A DNA stretch of 51,248 nucleotides. Origin: Bacillus canaveralius (GTDB lineage: Bacteria > Bacillota > Bacilli > Bacillales > Cytobacillaceae). The stretch covers positions 1 to 51,248 of the forward strand of contig NZ_PGVA01000070.1 in the NCBI RefSeq assembly GCF_002860125.1. Reading direction: 5' to 3'. Both the position numbers and the translations under genes were made by a program. Below are positions 15,660 through 24,605 of this stretch, piece after piece. How positions within the stretch are numbered: position 1 is the stretch's first letter; every line of letters begins with the position of its first letter. Below the pieces are notes generated by a model. The model saw only the letters and a program-made list of their open reading frames with translations. It was not told the origin of the DNA and did no database searches.

Positions 15660-15878
15660 TTAATTCGCTGTTCTATGTTGATGAATGAGAAGACTTGAAA
15701 AGTACTTTCGCGCATTTGCTGTTCCAATAAGTAGGGTTTCATGCTTTTTTCCATCTGGATGGATAAAATCGACTAAAGCTCCGTCCAAGTTTTCTTGTAC
15801 GCTGTTGATCCGATATCCCTTTTCTATCAGAAAATCGATTTTGTCTCTTTCATCGAGAAATTGTCGATGCTCAGACAT
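15660..15878 (-). CDS. 72-residue small protein in the pyrimidine cluster
   Basis: A short charged protein (MSEHRQFLDERDKIDFLIEKGY...), with a beta-rich middle GALVDFIHPDGKKHETLLIGTANARKYF. A good ribosome binding site (ggaggggg) precedes the ATG. It is 36 bases downstream of the NCS1 permease gene and in the same orientation. Family not recognised. Confidence 0.65.
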   Translation of the reverse strand: MSEHRQFLDERDKIDFLIEKGYRINSVQENLDGALVDFIHPDGKKHETLLIGTANARKYFSSLLIHQHRTAN

Positions 15879-15914
15879 TAAATCCCCCTCCGTGTTTTCA
15901 TCTTTTAATAATGA

Positions 15915-17387
15915 TTAATCCAGCGTGACATTTGTCGGAATCTCGTGTAAAACCGGCTCAAATTGCTCATCTTCGATCATCCAATCCCGCCCGACCGAAA
16001 TTCCTAAATATTTTTCATCGCTTGGATCTTCTATTTCGGCCTGTTTATATTTTTTGAACCACCAGAATTTTGCAAGTATATAGTAGAGGACGGCACCAAC
16101 TAAAAATCCAGCCAAAAACCCGTAGTTCGGTACAAAATAGGAAGCGGCGGCGCCAATGATCCAGGATATGAATCCGGCTAAGTTTATACCGCTCATATAT
16201 TTAAACTGCCCCTGGCTTTCAAATAACTCCGGCACATTTACCCTTCTTTTACGGAGCAGATAATAATCGGCAAATAGAATACCAACAATTGCTGACAATA
16301 TCCCGCCGACGAATAAGAGAAAGGGAATAATGATCGCAAATAAATTCCATGGCTGTACGATTGAGCCGACAATCCCCGCCGTAATAACCCCAGCCCAAAA
16401 TGGAAACTTGGGTCCGCCAACATTAGAGAAAATAGTCGCAGCCGGCACAACATTCGCTGCCGTATTGGTCGACCATTGGGCTAAGACGATCATTAACAAT
16501 AAAATAGCAAGGATAACACCGCCAGCAGCCTCTTGAAGAGCCGCAACTGGGTCGTAGTTCAGTACCGCGATGTATGAAATGGCACCAATAATAATCATGA
16601 AGGTCTGTGTTAACGGCATAGCAACGAGATTTCCGATTAACGACCCTTTATTCCTTTTAAACCAGTTCTTTTCATTGACAGGTGCTTTCATAAAACGGGA
16701 AATGCTTGGAATATCTGCACTAAGCGTCGCCCAAAAGCCCATATTACTGAAAATGACGATTAAAAAAGCTGTAAACGCATCACTGCCGGTAGCAGGATTT
16801 TCTGCCCAAGTCCAAATGTTTCGTCCCTGGCCAGCAGCAGTATCTGATAATGAAACGTACATCCAAACCGAAATTAAGATGATGATCGGTGCCGCTAAAT
16901 CGGCAAAGCGTTCAATGGATTTAATTCCGAGAGCCGTATTGACCAATTGTACAATCGCAAAAATGAGGTAACAAATAAACCAGTTGTCAAAACCAATTAA
17001 AATATCTAATATGCCATTCATCGCTGTTGCTCCAAAGTACGTGTTAATGCCAAACCACATCGAAGCAGTAATGCCGCGTGTGACGGAAGGGATATGTGTG
17101 CCGATTGTTCCAAATGGTGCTCTCATATAAACCGGAAATGACAATCCGTGTTCAATCCCAATATCGGCGATTAACGAAATAAATAAGCCGATCGCAAGGC
17201 AGCCAATAACAGTCGCAATGATCACTAACGGTAAAGGCAATGTCATAACACCAGAACCGCCAATCGCAAAGGTTGCCAGCACGACAACCATCCCTACCCA
17301 CATAAAAGAAAAACCTAATGAAGTGATTTTTCGGTCTTTTTGCTGAATTGGAAACAAATCCGGTGATTTCAAGTGGCTTTTTTTCAT
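15915..17387 (-). CDS. NCS1-family permease (pyrimidine, hydantoin or allantoin uptake)
   Basis: A 490-residue membrane protein with about 12 spans of the nucleobase:cation symporter-1 family. Typical stretches are SLGFSFMWVGMVVVLATFAIGG, YMRAPFGTIGTHIPSVTRGITASMWFGINTYFGATAMN and FWATLSADIPSISRFMK. It probably imports uracil, thymine or a dihydropyrimidine/hydantoin for the neighbouring enzymes. Preceded by aaaggagag. The next gene upstream is dihydropyrimidinase, 149 bases away. Confidence 0.9.
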   Translation of the reverse strand: MKKSHLKSPDLFPIQQKDRKITSLGFSFMWVGMVVVLATFAIGGSGVMTLPLPLVIIATVIGCLAIGLFISLIADIGIEHGLSFPVYMRAPFGTIGTHIPSVTRGITASMWFGINTYFGATAMNGILDILIGFDNWFICYLIFAIVQLVNTALGIKSIERFADLAAPIIILISVWMYVSLSDTAAGQGRNIWTWAENPATGSDAFTAFLIVIFSNMGFWATLSADIPSISRFMKAPVNEKNWFKRNKGSLIGNLVAMPLTQTFMIIIGAISYIAVLNYDPVAALQEAAGGVILAILLLMIVLAQWSTNTAANVVPAATIFSNVGGPKFPFWAGVITAGIVGSIVQPWNLFAIIIPFLLFVGGILSAIVGILFADYYLLRKRRVNVPELFESQGQFKYMSGINLAGFISWIIGAAASYFVPNYGFLAGFLVGAVLYYILAKFWWFKKYKQAEIEDPSDEKYLGISVGRDWMIEDEQFEPVLHEIPTNVTLD

Positions 17388-17536
17388 ACCAACTCTCCTT
17401 TTTTCGGTTGAAATTGCAGAAAATCCAGATCATATTTCATAAACCGAATCGCGTTGATGGATATCGACAAGGAGATAAAAGCGGGATGTTTGTCTTCAAC
17501 AAATTAAGGCAGGAGTACTCTGATGAAGGTATTTTG

Positions 17537-18955
17537 TTAAATCGATTGCATTTCAGTTTGCCCTAATGCAGTGTGCAGTGAATATTTCGCCCTCTTCAAA
17601 TATTGACCGGATCCAGGCGTACCGACAAATTGCTTGTTGCGAATGACGAATTCTCCTTTTGATAACACGGAAACAGGCTCTCCGTAAACTTTCATGCCTT
17701 CAAATGCATTATAGTCGACGGCCATATGGTGGCTTTCAGCAGAAATCGTCCGTACCACATTGGGATCGAAAATCACGATATCAGCATCAGTTCCAATGGC
17801 AATCGTCCCTTTTTTCGGAAATAACCCAAATAGCTTGGCGACGCGAGTGGATGTAATATCAACAAACTGATTTAAAGTAATGCGTCCCTTCTTGACGCCC
17901 TCAGAGAATAAGATCGAGATTCTGTCTTCAATGGTTGGGCCGCCATTCGGGATTTTTGTAAAATCATTTCGTCCTAAATCCTTTTGCCCTTTAAAGTCGA
18001 ATGAACACTGGTCCGATCCGAGCGTCTGCAGCTGTCCATTTTTTAACGCATTCCAGAGGACGTCCTGATTCCATTTCTCCCTTAACGGCGGTGACCAAAC
18101 GTATTTGGCACCTTCAAAATTTGGCTTTTCTAAATAGCTTTGATCAAGGACCAAATATTGCGGGCAAGTTTCTCCCCAAATATCAAAGCCTTTACTGCGG
18201 GCTTCGGCGATTCTTTCAACCGCATCCGCACATGAAACGTGAACGACATATAACTGTGAATTGGCGAGTCCTGCCAGCTGGGCAGCGCGCCCTGTTGCTT
18301 CTCCCTCCACTACAGGGGGGCGTGTTAAGGCATGATAGATTGGGTCTCTGTTTCCTTCTGCGATTGCTTTTTTTGTTAAGTAATCGATAACGTCACCATT
18401 CTCAGCGTGAACCATCACTAGGGCCCCGAGTTCTTTAGCTGCCAGGAGTGTTCGGAATAATGTTTCATCATCGGCCTGGAAAACATTTTTATAAGCCATA
18501 AACACTTTAAATGATGTGATTCCTTCTTCTTCTATCACTTGCGGAAGCTCACCCAGGACATGTTCATTAATTTCACCAATCATGAGGTGGAAACCATAGT
18601 CAATAACTGCTTTCTGTTTTGACTTTGCATGCCAAGTCTGAATCGAATTTTTTAGAGGTTCCCCTTTATTCGTCAAACAAAAATCAATAATCGTAGTAGT
18701 TCCGCCAAAGGCAGCCGCGATTGTCCCTGTTTCAAAATCGTCTTTTGTCACCGTACCGCCAAATGGCATGTCAAGGTGGGTGTGCGGATCGATTCCGCCA
18801 GGAAAGACGAAACAGCCGGCCGCATCAATGATTTCAGCCCCAGGAGCGGATAAGCTTGAACCGATTGTCGATATTTTTCCATTCTCAACTAAAATGTCTG
18901 CCTGAAATGTATCTGATGCTGTCACGATGATGCCGTTTTTGATGAGTTTTATCAT
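17537..18955 (-). CDS. hydA: dihydropyrimidinase (D-hydantoinase)
   Basis: A 472-residue cyclic amidohydrolase that opens dihydrouracil or dihydrothymine to the N-carbamoyl beta-amino acid. Metal ligands are visible: HTH in GGIDPHTHLDMPFGG, the carboxylated Lys in TSFKVFMAYKN, His in MVHAENGD, His in YVVHVSC and the Asp in LGSDQCSF. The ATG at 18955 is chosen over an upstream one because of ggaggaaa 8 bases before it. It begins 26 bases after preA, so the two are coupled. Confidence 0.93.
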   Translation of the reverse strand: MIKLIKNGIIVTASDTFQADILVENGKISTIGSSLSAPGAEIIDAAGCFVFPGGIDPHTHLDMPFGGTVTKDDFETGTIAAAFGGTTTIIDFCLTNKGEPLKNSIQTWHAKSKQKAVIDYGFHLMIGEINEHVLGELPQVIEEEGITSFKVFMAYKNVFQADDETLFRTLLAAKELGALVMVHAENGDVIDYLTKKAIAEGNRDPIYHALTRPPVVEGEATGRAAQLAGLANSQLYVVHVSCADAVERIAEARSKGFDIWGETCPQYLVLDQSYLEKPNFEGAKYVWSPPLREKWNQDVLWNALKNGQLQTLGSDQCSFDFKGQKDLGRNDFTKIPNGGPTIEDRISILFSEGVKKGRITLNQFVDITSTRVAKLFGLFPKKGTIAIGTDADIVIFDPNVVRTISAESHHMAVDYNAFEGMKVYGEPVSVLSKGEFVIRNKQFVGTPGSGQYLKRAKYSLHTALGQTEMQSI

Positions 18956-18981
18956 ATTCGATTTCCTCCCTGACAAGTTTT

Positions 18982-20259
18982 CTACAACTGCTTCACACTT
19001 TGAGCCAGACTAAGGACTGCCTGACGCTCATTCCAACTCATTGGCGGTTGTTCATGAGGAACCTCGATCATGTCAATCGCGCCGTCAACCGGACAGACGA
19101 TCGAGCATAAGTTACAACCGACACAATCTTCTTCCCGTACTTTTAAATAGCTTTTTCCACTCGCATCCGCTAATATGTCGATGCATTGATGCGATGTATC
19201 TTCACAGGCAATATGGCACTTATTACAATTGATGCAAACCTCTGTATTTATTTGGGCAACGATATTGTAATTAAGGTCCAGATTTCCCCAGTCCGAATAT
19301 CTGGGTACGGTTTTTCCAATCAGTTCTGATACAGAGGAAATTCCTTTCTCATTTAAGTAGTGATCAAGTCCTTCCACCATATCTTCAATAATCCGAAACC
19401 CGTGATGCATCGCCGCAGTACAAATTTGCACCCCTGTCGCACCCATGAGCATAAATTCAACGGCATTTTGCCAGTTCGAGATTCCACCAATTCCGGATAT
19501 CGGGACATTGATTCTTGGATTGCGGGCACATTCCGCGACCATGCTTAATGCAATTGGCTTAACAGCAGGGCCGCAATATCCGCCATGAGCCCCTTTTCCG
19601 GCAACATGCGGTATTGTATTCCATGAATCAATATCAACACCGGCCAGGCTATTGATCGTGTTGATCATACTGACTGCATCTGCTCCCCCGTTGACAGCGG
19701 CTTCTGCAGTCGCTGTGATGTCCGTGATATTCGGCGTCAATTTCACGATAACCGGGGTTTTAGCCGCTTCTTTAACCCAATATGTCTGCTTCTCAACCAG
19801 TTCCGGCACTTGACCGGAAGCAGAGCCCATCCCGCGCTCGGCCATCCCGTGTGGACAACCGAAGTTTAATTCCAGTCCATCAACGCCGACATCCTCAACA
19901 CGCTTAACAATTTCATGCCATTTTTCCTGCTTCGGTTCAACCATTAACGATGCCACAACTGCATGATTGGGAAATCGCTTTTTAGTCTCATAAATTTCTT
20001 TTAAATTGACATCCAGCGGCCGATCCGTAATTAGTTCAATGTTGTTAAACCCCGCTACCTTTTGCCCATTAAAACTGATAGCAGCGAATCGTGATGTAAC
20101 ATTTAATATCGGGTCACCCAATGTTTTCCATACTGCTCCTCCCCAGCCTGCTTCAAAGGCTCTTTGTACCTGATAGCCGGAATTGGTTGGAGGGGCTGAG
20201 GCAAGCCAGAATGGATTGGGTGACCTAATTCCAGCGAGATTAATGCTTAAATCTGCCAT
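18982..20259 (-). CDS. preA: NAD-dependent dihydropyrimidine dehydrogenase subunit PreA
   Basis: A 425-residue FMN TIM-barrel subunit that reduces uracil or thymine to the dihydro form. The barrel has LNFGCPHGMAERGMGSA (catalytic Cys loop) and FMN-phosphate binding ISGIGGISNWQNAVEFMLMGATGVQI. Two ferredoxin-type [4Fe-4S] motifs close the C-terminus: CINCNKCHIAC and CVGCNLCSIVCPV. The start at 20259 follows gggagag. It works with PreT, encoded just upstream. Confidence 0.94.
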   Translation of the reverse strand: MADLSINLAGIRSPNPFWLASAPPTNSGYQVQRAFEAGWGGAVWKTLGDPILNVTSRFAAISFNGQKVAGFNNIELITDRPLDVNLKEIYETKKRFPNHAVVASLMVEPKQEKWHEIVKRVEDVGVDGLELNFGCPHGMAERGMGSASGQVPELVEKQTYWVKEAAKTPVIVKLTPNITDITATAEAAVNGGADAVSMINTINSLAGVDIDSWNTIPHVAGKGAHGGYCGPAVKPIALSMVAECARNPRINVPISGIGGISNWQNAVEFMLMGATGVQICTAAMHHGFRIIEDMVEGLDHYLNEKGISSVSELIGKTVPRYSDWGNLDLNYNIVAQINTEVCINCNKCHIACEDTSHQCIDILADASGKSYLKVREEDCVGCNLCSIVCPVDGAIDMIEVPHEQPPMSWNERQAVLSLAQSVKQL

Positions 20260-20394
20260 CTCTTTCTCTCCCTTTTTTGTGGAATAAAAGAAATCCAAGT
20301 GTTCTTTTTAATTCGTGTTTCGGATGATTTATTTTGAGAAATGAGGCATTTTCGATAAATGAGAGAAACTTTTCATAACTGGCTGATATGCTAC

Positions 20395-21765
20395 TTAAGC
20401 TGTTTCAAAAGCCGTAGTAAGCAGCATGTGAATGGAGTAGGCTGCTTTTTTTCCTTGCTGGGCAGCAGTTACGACCATGGCGTCGCCTTTTCCTTTACCA
20501 AAAACGATGTCACCACAAGCAAATATTTTAGGATTTGACGTTTGAAAGGTTTCTTGGTTGACTTGGACGACGCCGTTTTCATGGCGAAGGCGGAACGATT
20601 CGATTAACTGCAAATGTCGTGATTGTCCGATCGCTTTAATAACAGCATCAACCGGAATCACATGTTCGGAGCCGCTAATCGGTACCGGGCTCCGGCGTCC
20701 GTCTCGCTCAGGCTCACCAAGCTTCATTTTGATACACTCGATTCCGGTTACCTTCCCGTTTTGAGCAGCGATGATTCGTTTCGGTGCGGTTAACCAGCGG
20801 AACTCGACGCCATCCTGTTTGGCAAATTCATACTCAAAATCATAAGCAGACATCTCCTCTTCGGTTCTACGATAGAGGATTTTTACATTGTCAGCCCCAA
20901 GACGGACCGAACATGTGGCAGCGTCGATGGCAGTATTTCCAGCACCAATCACGACTGCACGCTTTCCGATCAAGTCCTTTGATAATTGGCCGCTTTTCGT
21001 TGCCTTTACGAATTCGATTGCATCGAATACCCCATCTGCGTTTTCGCCTTCAATATTGAGGCTTGGGACATTCGCCATTCCAGCAGCAAGGATGATAAAG
21101 TCGAAATTTTCAGTTAAATATTCCGCTGAAACATCCCTTCCGACCATCGTATTTGTTCTGATCTTTACATTGAGTTTTTGAACTTGTTCAACTTCCCAGA
21201 ATGAAATCGACTGTGGCAAACGGAAGGAAACGATGCCAAACGTATTTAATCCGCCGGCTATTTCTGCTGCTTCGAAAATCGTAACTTCATAGCCTAATCT
21301 GGCAAGCTCCCTGGCAGCAGATAATCCTGCAGGACCCGATCCGATCACGGCAACTGTTCTGCCGTTTAGTTTTCCTGGTTGAAAAAGGGTTTGTTCATTT
21401 TGAATCGCCCAATCTGTTGCATATCGCTGCAGGTTACCGATCATGATCGGCTTTGTTGAATCATTTAGTACACAAGCACCTTCACAAAGCTCTTCGGTAG
21501 GACAAACCCGGGCACAGCTTGCACCAATTGGATTAGAAATCATGATCGTCTTGGCAGACCCCAGTAAATTTCCGGAGCTGATTTTTTTAATAAACGCTGG
21601 GATATCGATCCCGGTCGGGCACGCCTTAATGCAGGGAGCGTCATAACAATAAAGGCATCGATTCGACTCTTCAAACGCTTCTTGACGGGTCAGGCCTGGT
21701 TCAACTTCATGGAAATTCTGTTTGAGATCGGTCCAGGAAATACGCTGCTTTTTTGCAGTAGCCAA
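20395..21765 (-). CDS. preT: dihydropyrimidine dehydrogenase subunit PreT
   Basis: A 456-residue NAD(P)H-oxidising flavoprotein like the small subunit of glutamate synthase. N-terminal Fe-S cysteines appear in RCLYCYDAPCIKACPTGIDIP and GASCARVCPTEELCEGACV. An FAD fold (AVIGSGPAGLSAARELARLGY) and a nucleotide fold (AVVIGAGNTAIDAA) follow. It passes electrons to PreA. The start is supported by aaggagggc upstream. It precedes preA by about 135 bases. Confidence 0.94.
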   Translation of the reverse strand: MATAKKQRISWTDLKQNFHEVEPGLTRQEAFEESNRCLYCYDAPCIKACPTGIDIPAFIKKISSGNLLGSAKTIMISNPIGASCARVCPTEELCEGACVLNDSTKPIMIGNLQRYATDWAIQNEQTLFQPGKLNGRTVAVIGSGPAGLSAARELARLGYEVTIFEAAEIAGGLNTFGIVSFRLPQSISFWEVEQVQKLNVKIRTNTMVGRDVSAEYLTENFDFIILAAGMANVPSLNIEGENADGVFDAIEFVKATKSGQLSKDLIGKRAVVIGAGNTAIDAATCSVRLGADNVKILYRRTEEEMSAYDFEYEFAKQDGVEFRWLTAPKRIIAAQNGKVTGIECIKMKLGEPERDGRRSPVPISGSEHVIPVDAVIKAIGQSRHLQLIESFRLRHENGVVQVNQETFQTSNPKIFACGDIVFGKGKGDAMVVTAAQQGKKAAYSIHMLLTTAFETA

Positions 21766-21855
21766 TGAGAAGCCCTCCTTTTCTCAATCTTTCAAATAAT
21801 GAATACATTCCAAGGGGCCAGTCGGCTGACCCCAGTGGTGTTAAATTCCCTTTTG

Positions 21856-22746
21856 TTAAGGGAGTAATGCTGACATTTCTCCGTAGGTCTCAGGGCGGCG
21901 ATCCCGATAAAACTGCCATGTGTCACGAACTTCACGAATGATTTTCTTATTCATCTCACCGATGATCACTTCATCCTTATCCCGGCTTGCGGTAGCGACA
22001 AAATTCCCTCTTGGGTCGACTAAATAGGATTGGCCATAAAATTCACCCATTTTCCATGGTGATTCAAAGCCAACCCGGTTAATTGCGCCCAAGTAGTAGC
22101 CGTTTGCAACCGCATGGGCCGGCTGCTCCAGCTTCCATAAATATTCGGATAGGCCTGCGACCGTAGCAGAAGGGTTAAAGACGATTTCAGCACCATTTAA
22201 GCCAAGTAACCTCGCTCCCTCCGGGAAGTGGCGATCATAGCATATATATACTCCAACCTTTGCAAATGCAGTATCGAATACAGGATAGCCGAGGTTTCCA
22301 GGTTTAAAGTAAAACTTCTCCCAAAACCCATAACCATCATTTCCTACCCCGACATGGGGAATATGCTGCTTTCGATATTTTCCGAGATAAGAGCCATCTG
22401 CATCGATCACGGCAGCTGTGTTATAGTAAGTAGCAATCCCTTCTCTCTCATAGATCGGCAGGATAATTACGACAGCGAGTTCCCTGGCCAACTCCCTGAA
22501 TAAGCTGGTCGTTGGTCCATTCGGGATTTCTTCGGCCGCATCATACCATTTCGTATTTTGCTCGGAGCAGAAATACGGTCCATAAAAAATCTCCTGCAAG
22601 CAAATGATTTGTGCTCCATTGCTGGCAGCCTCTTTTACCAGCTTGATGTGTTTTTCAATCGCTTTTTCCTTATGAACCTCGACCGGTTCGTTTCCATCTA
22701 CATCGTGGGTTGCTTGAATTAACCCGATTTTCACAATATCTGACAT
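21856..22746 (-). CDS. beta-ureidopropionase (N-carbamoyl-beta-alanine amidohydrolase)
   Basis: A 296-residue nitrilase-superfamily enzyme that splits N-carbamoyl-beta-alanine into beta-alanine, CO2 and ammonia. The catalytic Glu-Lys-Cys triad is in LQEIFYGPYFC, KYRKQHIP and VYICYDRHFPEG. The family C-terminus DTWQFYRDRRPETYG is present. ATG at 22746 follows taggggg. It is the first gene of the minus-strand catabolic series, which fits the promoter features upstream. Confidence 0.93.
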   Translation of the reverse strand: MSDIVKIGLIQATHDVDGNEPVEVHKEKAIEKHIKLVKEAASNGAQIICLQEIFYGPYFCSEQNTKWYDAAEEIPNGPTTSLFRELARELAVVIILPIYEREGIATYYNTAAVIDADGSYLGKYRKQHIPHVGVGNDGYGFWEKFYFKPGNLGYPVFDTAFAKVGVYICYDRHFPEGARLLGLNGAEIVFNPSATVAGLSEYLWKLEQPAHAVANGYYLGAINRVGFESPWKMGEFYGQSYLVDPRGNFVATASRDKDEVIIGEMNKKIIREVRDTWQFYRDRRPETYGEMSALLP

Positions 22747-23306
22747 CGTTTCGCCCCCTAATATTGACATAACCCGCGATAAAATCTAATTCCTCCTTTT
22801 TAGTTAAAATTTTTATCAGAAAATTCTGCATCTTATTTTTATTTTACAGATGATAAAATTGCATATCATTATACAACCTGTAAAATGATGCAAGCATTTG
22901 TTTAACCAATATGTAAGATGTATTTTTTACATAGCTATGACTGAACGAGTAAGAAAGTAAACTGATTTTGAGGATTGGTCAGCTTGTCTATTCCCTTTTA
23001 GACAAGTAGGTGGTGTGGAAATGCAAGCCCTATAGGGTGACTTTCTTGTACACTTTTCTGAATCTTTAACCAATTTAACATAAGAAGACAAAAAAATTTG
23101 TCAAAATTAAATTGAAGCGATCTTTTTCTTTTAGGAAACAAACAGGAACTACTTTTATTCGAACCCCTTTACATATGCAGATGAAAAAGCTTTCAAAAAT
23201 CTAATATGCAAGGAGAATCAGTATGTGATACCTCAAAAAGTTCTCGACAGTTCCTACTAATATTGGCGAATGATTTTGAAGGCGGTGTTGCTATGTCATG
23301 AAAAGC
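22747..23306. other. long intergenic region upstream of the pyrimidine cluster
   Basis: No convincing gene is present. It holds the cluster promoter, two TTGGTTAA motifs (minus strand, 22912-22919 and 23066-23073) and an 8-bp hairpin CTTGTCTA/TAGACAAG at 22983-23006 without a T-run. Only peptides of about 10 codons follow ribosome-binding-like sites near 23215-23300. Confidence 0.5.
22868..22919 (-). promoter_or_regulatory. promoter with PucR-like box for the pyrimidine operon
   Basis: On the minus strand, TTGGTTAA (22919-22912) matches the core of the B. subtilis PucR box. It is followed after 5 bases by a weak -35 (TGCTTG), then 17 bases and a perfect -10 TATAAT (22873-22868). A poor -35 with an activator box just upstream is the arrangement expected for PucR activation. 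Confidence 0.55.
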
Positions 23307-23341
23307 AAAAAGCGTACTTCCAATTTGGATGTACGCTTTTT
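23307..23341. terminator. terminator after the ZIP transporter gene
   Basis: AAAAAGCGTAC / GTACGCTTTTT with a 13-base loop is an 11-bp bidirectional intrinsic terminator, 8 bases from the stop of the ZIP gene. Confidence 0.8.
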
Positions 23342-23349
23342 CATTATTT

Positions 23350-24165
23350 TTAAATAAACAACAGCAAGCTGACTGCCATCACGGCCATACCGCCGACCAG
23401 CCCATAGATGGATAAGTGTTCTTCATCGTATTTTTTTGCGGCTGGCAACAGTTCGTCAACGGATATAAAAACCATTATTCCAGCAACAGCAGCGAAGATG
23501 ACCCCGAACATGATATCGTTCAGAAAGGGCATTAAAATGAAGTAAGCAACAATCGCTCCGACTGGCTCTGACAATCCAGACAGGAATGAAAGCTTAAATG
23601 CTTTTTTCTTATCTCCCGTTGCAAAGTAAACAGGGACAGATACAGCAATTCCTTCAGGAATATTATGAATCGCGATAGCGACGGCAATCGCAATCCCAAG
23701 TCCTGGATTTTGTAAGGCTGAAGTAAAGGTAGCAATTCCTTCAGGGAAGTTGTGGATGGCTATGGCAAGGGCCGTAAATGTTCCCATTTTTAGTAGCTGT
23801 GGATCGCCGTTTACAGCCTTTTCTGGTTTAGTCATATCCTCGACTTTCTTAAGTTCGTGTGGGTTTCCTTGTTTGGGAATAAATTTGTCAATCAACGCAA
23901 TTAAAAGAATTCCACCAAAGAAACCGGCAACCGTCACCCAGTTTCCCAACTCAACTCCTAGCGACCCTACGAGAGCATCCTTTGCTTTCACAAAAATCTC
24001 GATCATGGATACGTAGATCATCACCCCTGCTGAAAAACCGAGTGACACTGATAAAAATTTCGTATTTGTAGTAGATGTGAAAAATGCAAGAACACTTCCA
24101 ATTCCTGTGGCGAGGCCAGCCATTAACGTCAGGCCAAATGCAAATAAAATATTTTCAGCGATCAT
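23350..24165 (-). CDS. ZIP-family divalent metal transporter (ZupT-like)
   Basis: A 271-residue membrane protein of the ZIP family with 8 spans. The metal-site motifs HNFPEG (AIAIHNFPEGIATF) and HNIPEG (AIAIHNIPEGIAVSVP) lie in spans 4 and 5, after a charged loop with KKVEDMTKPEKAVNGD. ZIP proteins import Zn, Mn, Fe or related ions. I chose ATG at 24165, with ttagggagag upstream; a longer frame would add 43 unlikely residues. Palindromic GTTTCC/GGAAAC motifs upstream (24302-24317) suggest metal control. Confidence 0.9.
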   Translation of the reverse strand: MIAENILFAFGLTLMAGLATGIGSVLAFFTSTTNTKFLSVSLGFSAGVMIYVSMIEIFVKAKDALVGSLGVELGNWVTVAGFFGGILLIALIDKFIPKQGNPHELKKVEDMTKPEKAVNGDPQLLKMGTFTALAIAIHNFPEGIATFTSALQNPGLGIAIAVAIAIHNIPEGIAVSVPVYFATGDKKKAFKLSFLSGLSEPVGAIVAYFILMPFLNDIMFGVIFAAVAGIMVFISVDELLPAAKKYDEEHLSIYGLVGGMAVMAVSLLLFI

Positions 24166-24596
24166 CTCTTCTCTCCCTAACTTTGGTGTCCTGGAATAGC
24201 ACGTTTTTATAAAGCTGTTTTGCGGTTCTTCAATATCAAAGTCTAAAAATGTCTTCAATACGACTTCTTCTAAATTAAATGTATGCTGTATCAAAAGGAA
24301 AGTTTCCTATGGGAAACATTTTACACCTAAGGAAACATGGGCGTCAACTGCTTTGTTTTGACTTGATACTTTCCATTATCGACCAATATGCCCCTGTTTT
24401 AACGATAATAATGCGAAATGTCACTGAGGCGATAAGAAAGAAGCGTTGGATTATTTTACGTGCATGGCGCAATATGATTGCAGCCCGGCTCGGGAAGATT
24501 TGCAAGGCTCAGGGATTGCGTGCCCGGACCTTAAAGATACCCTTGCTCCTTGGTACAATTTTATGAGGAGCATAAATCTGATTATCACATAAAAAG
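24166..24596. other. intergenic region with GTTTCC/GGAAAC palindromes
   Basis: No gene is supported here; several frames are open for 50-95 codons but look like chance. The palindrome GTTTCC-TATG-GGAAAC at 24302-24317, a second half-site AAGGAAAC about 24329-24336 and GGAAA-G-TTTCC at 24298-24308 resemble MntR-type metalloregulator sites and lie 137 bases upstream of the ZIP gene. Confidence 0.4.
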
Positions 24597-24605
24597 GTGA
24601 ATAAG

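Noticed and set aside
16570-16971. 133-codon plus-strand frame inside the NCS1 permease gene
   Set aside because: Antisense shadow of the permease reading frame.
22983-23006. Hairpin CTTGTCTA/TAGACAAG as a terminator or riboswitch
   Set aside because: No T-run follows on either strand and no known riboswitch core surrounds it.
23215-23300. Very short ORFs after aaggag (ATG-TGA and an 11-codon GTG frame)
   Set aside because: Too short and the frames give no recognisable peptide; ATG directly followed by TGA looks accidental.
24279-24566. 95-codon plus-strand frame upstream of the aldehyde dehydrogenase remnant
   Set aside because: It overlaps the ZIP promoter palindrome, has no ribosome binding site and no protein-like pattern.
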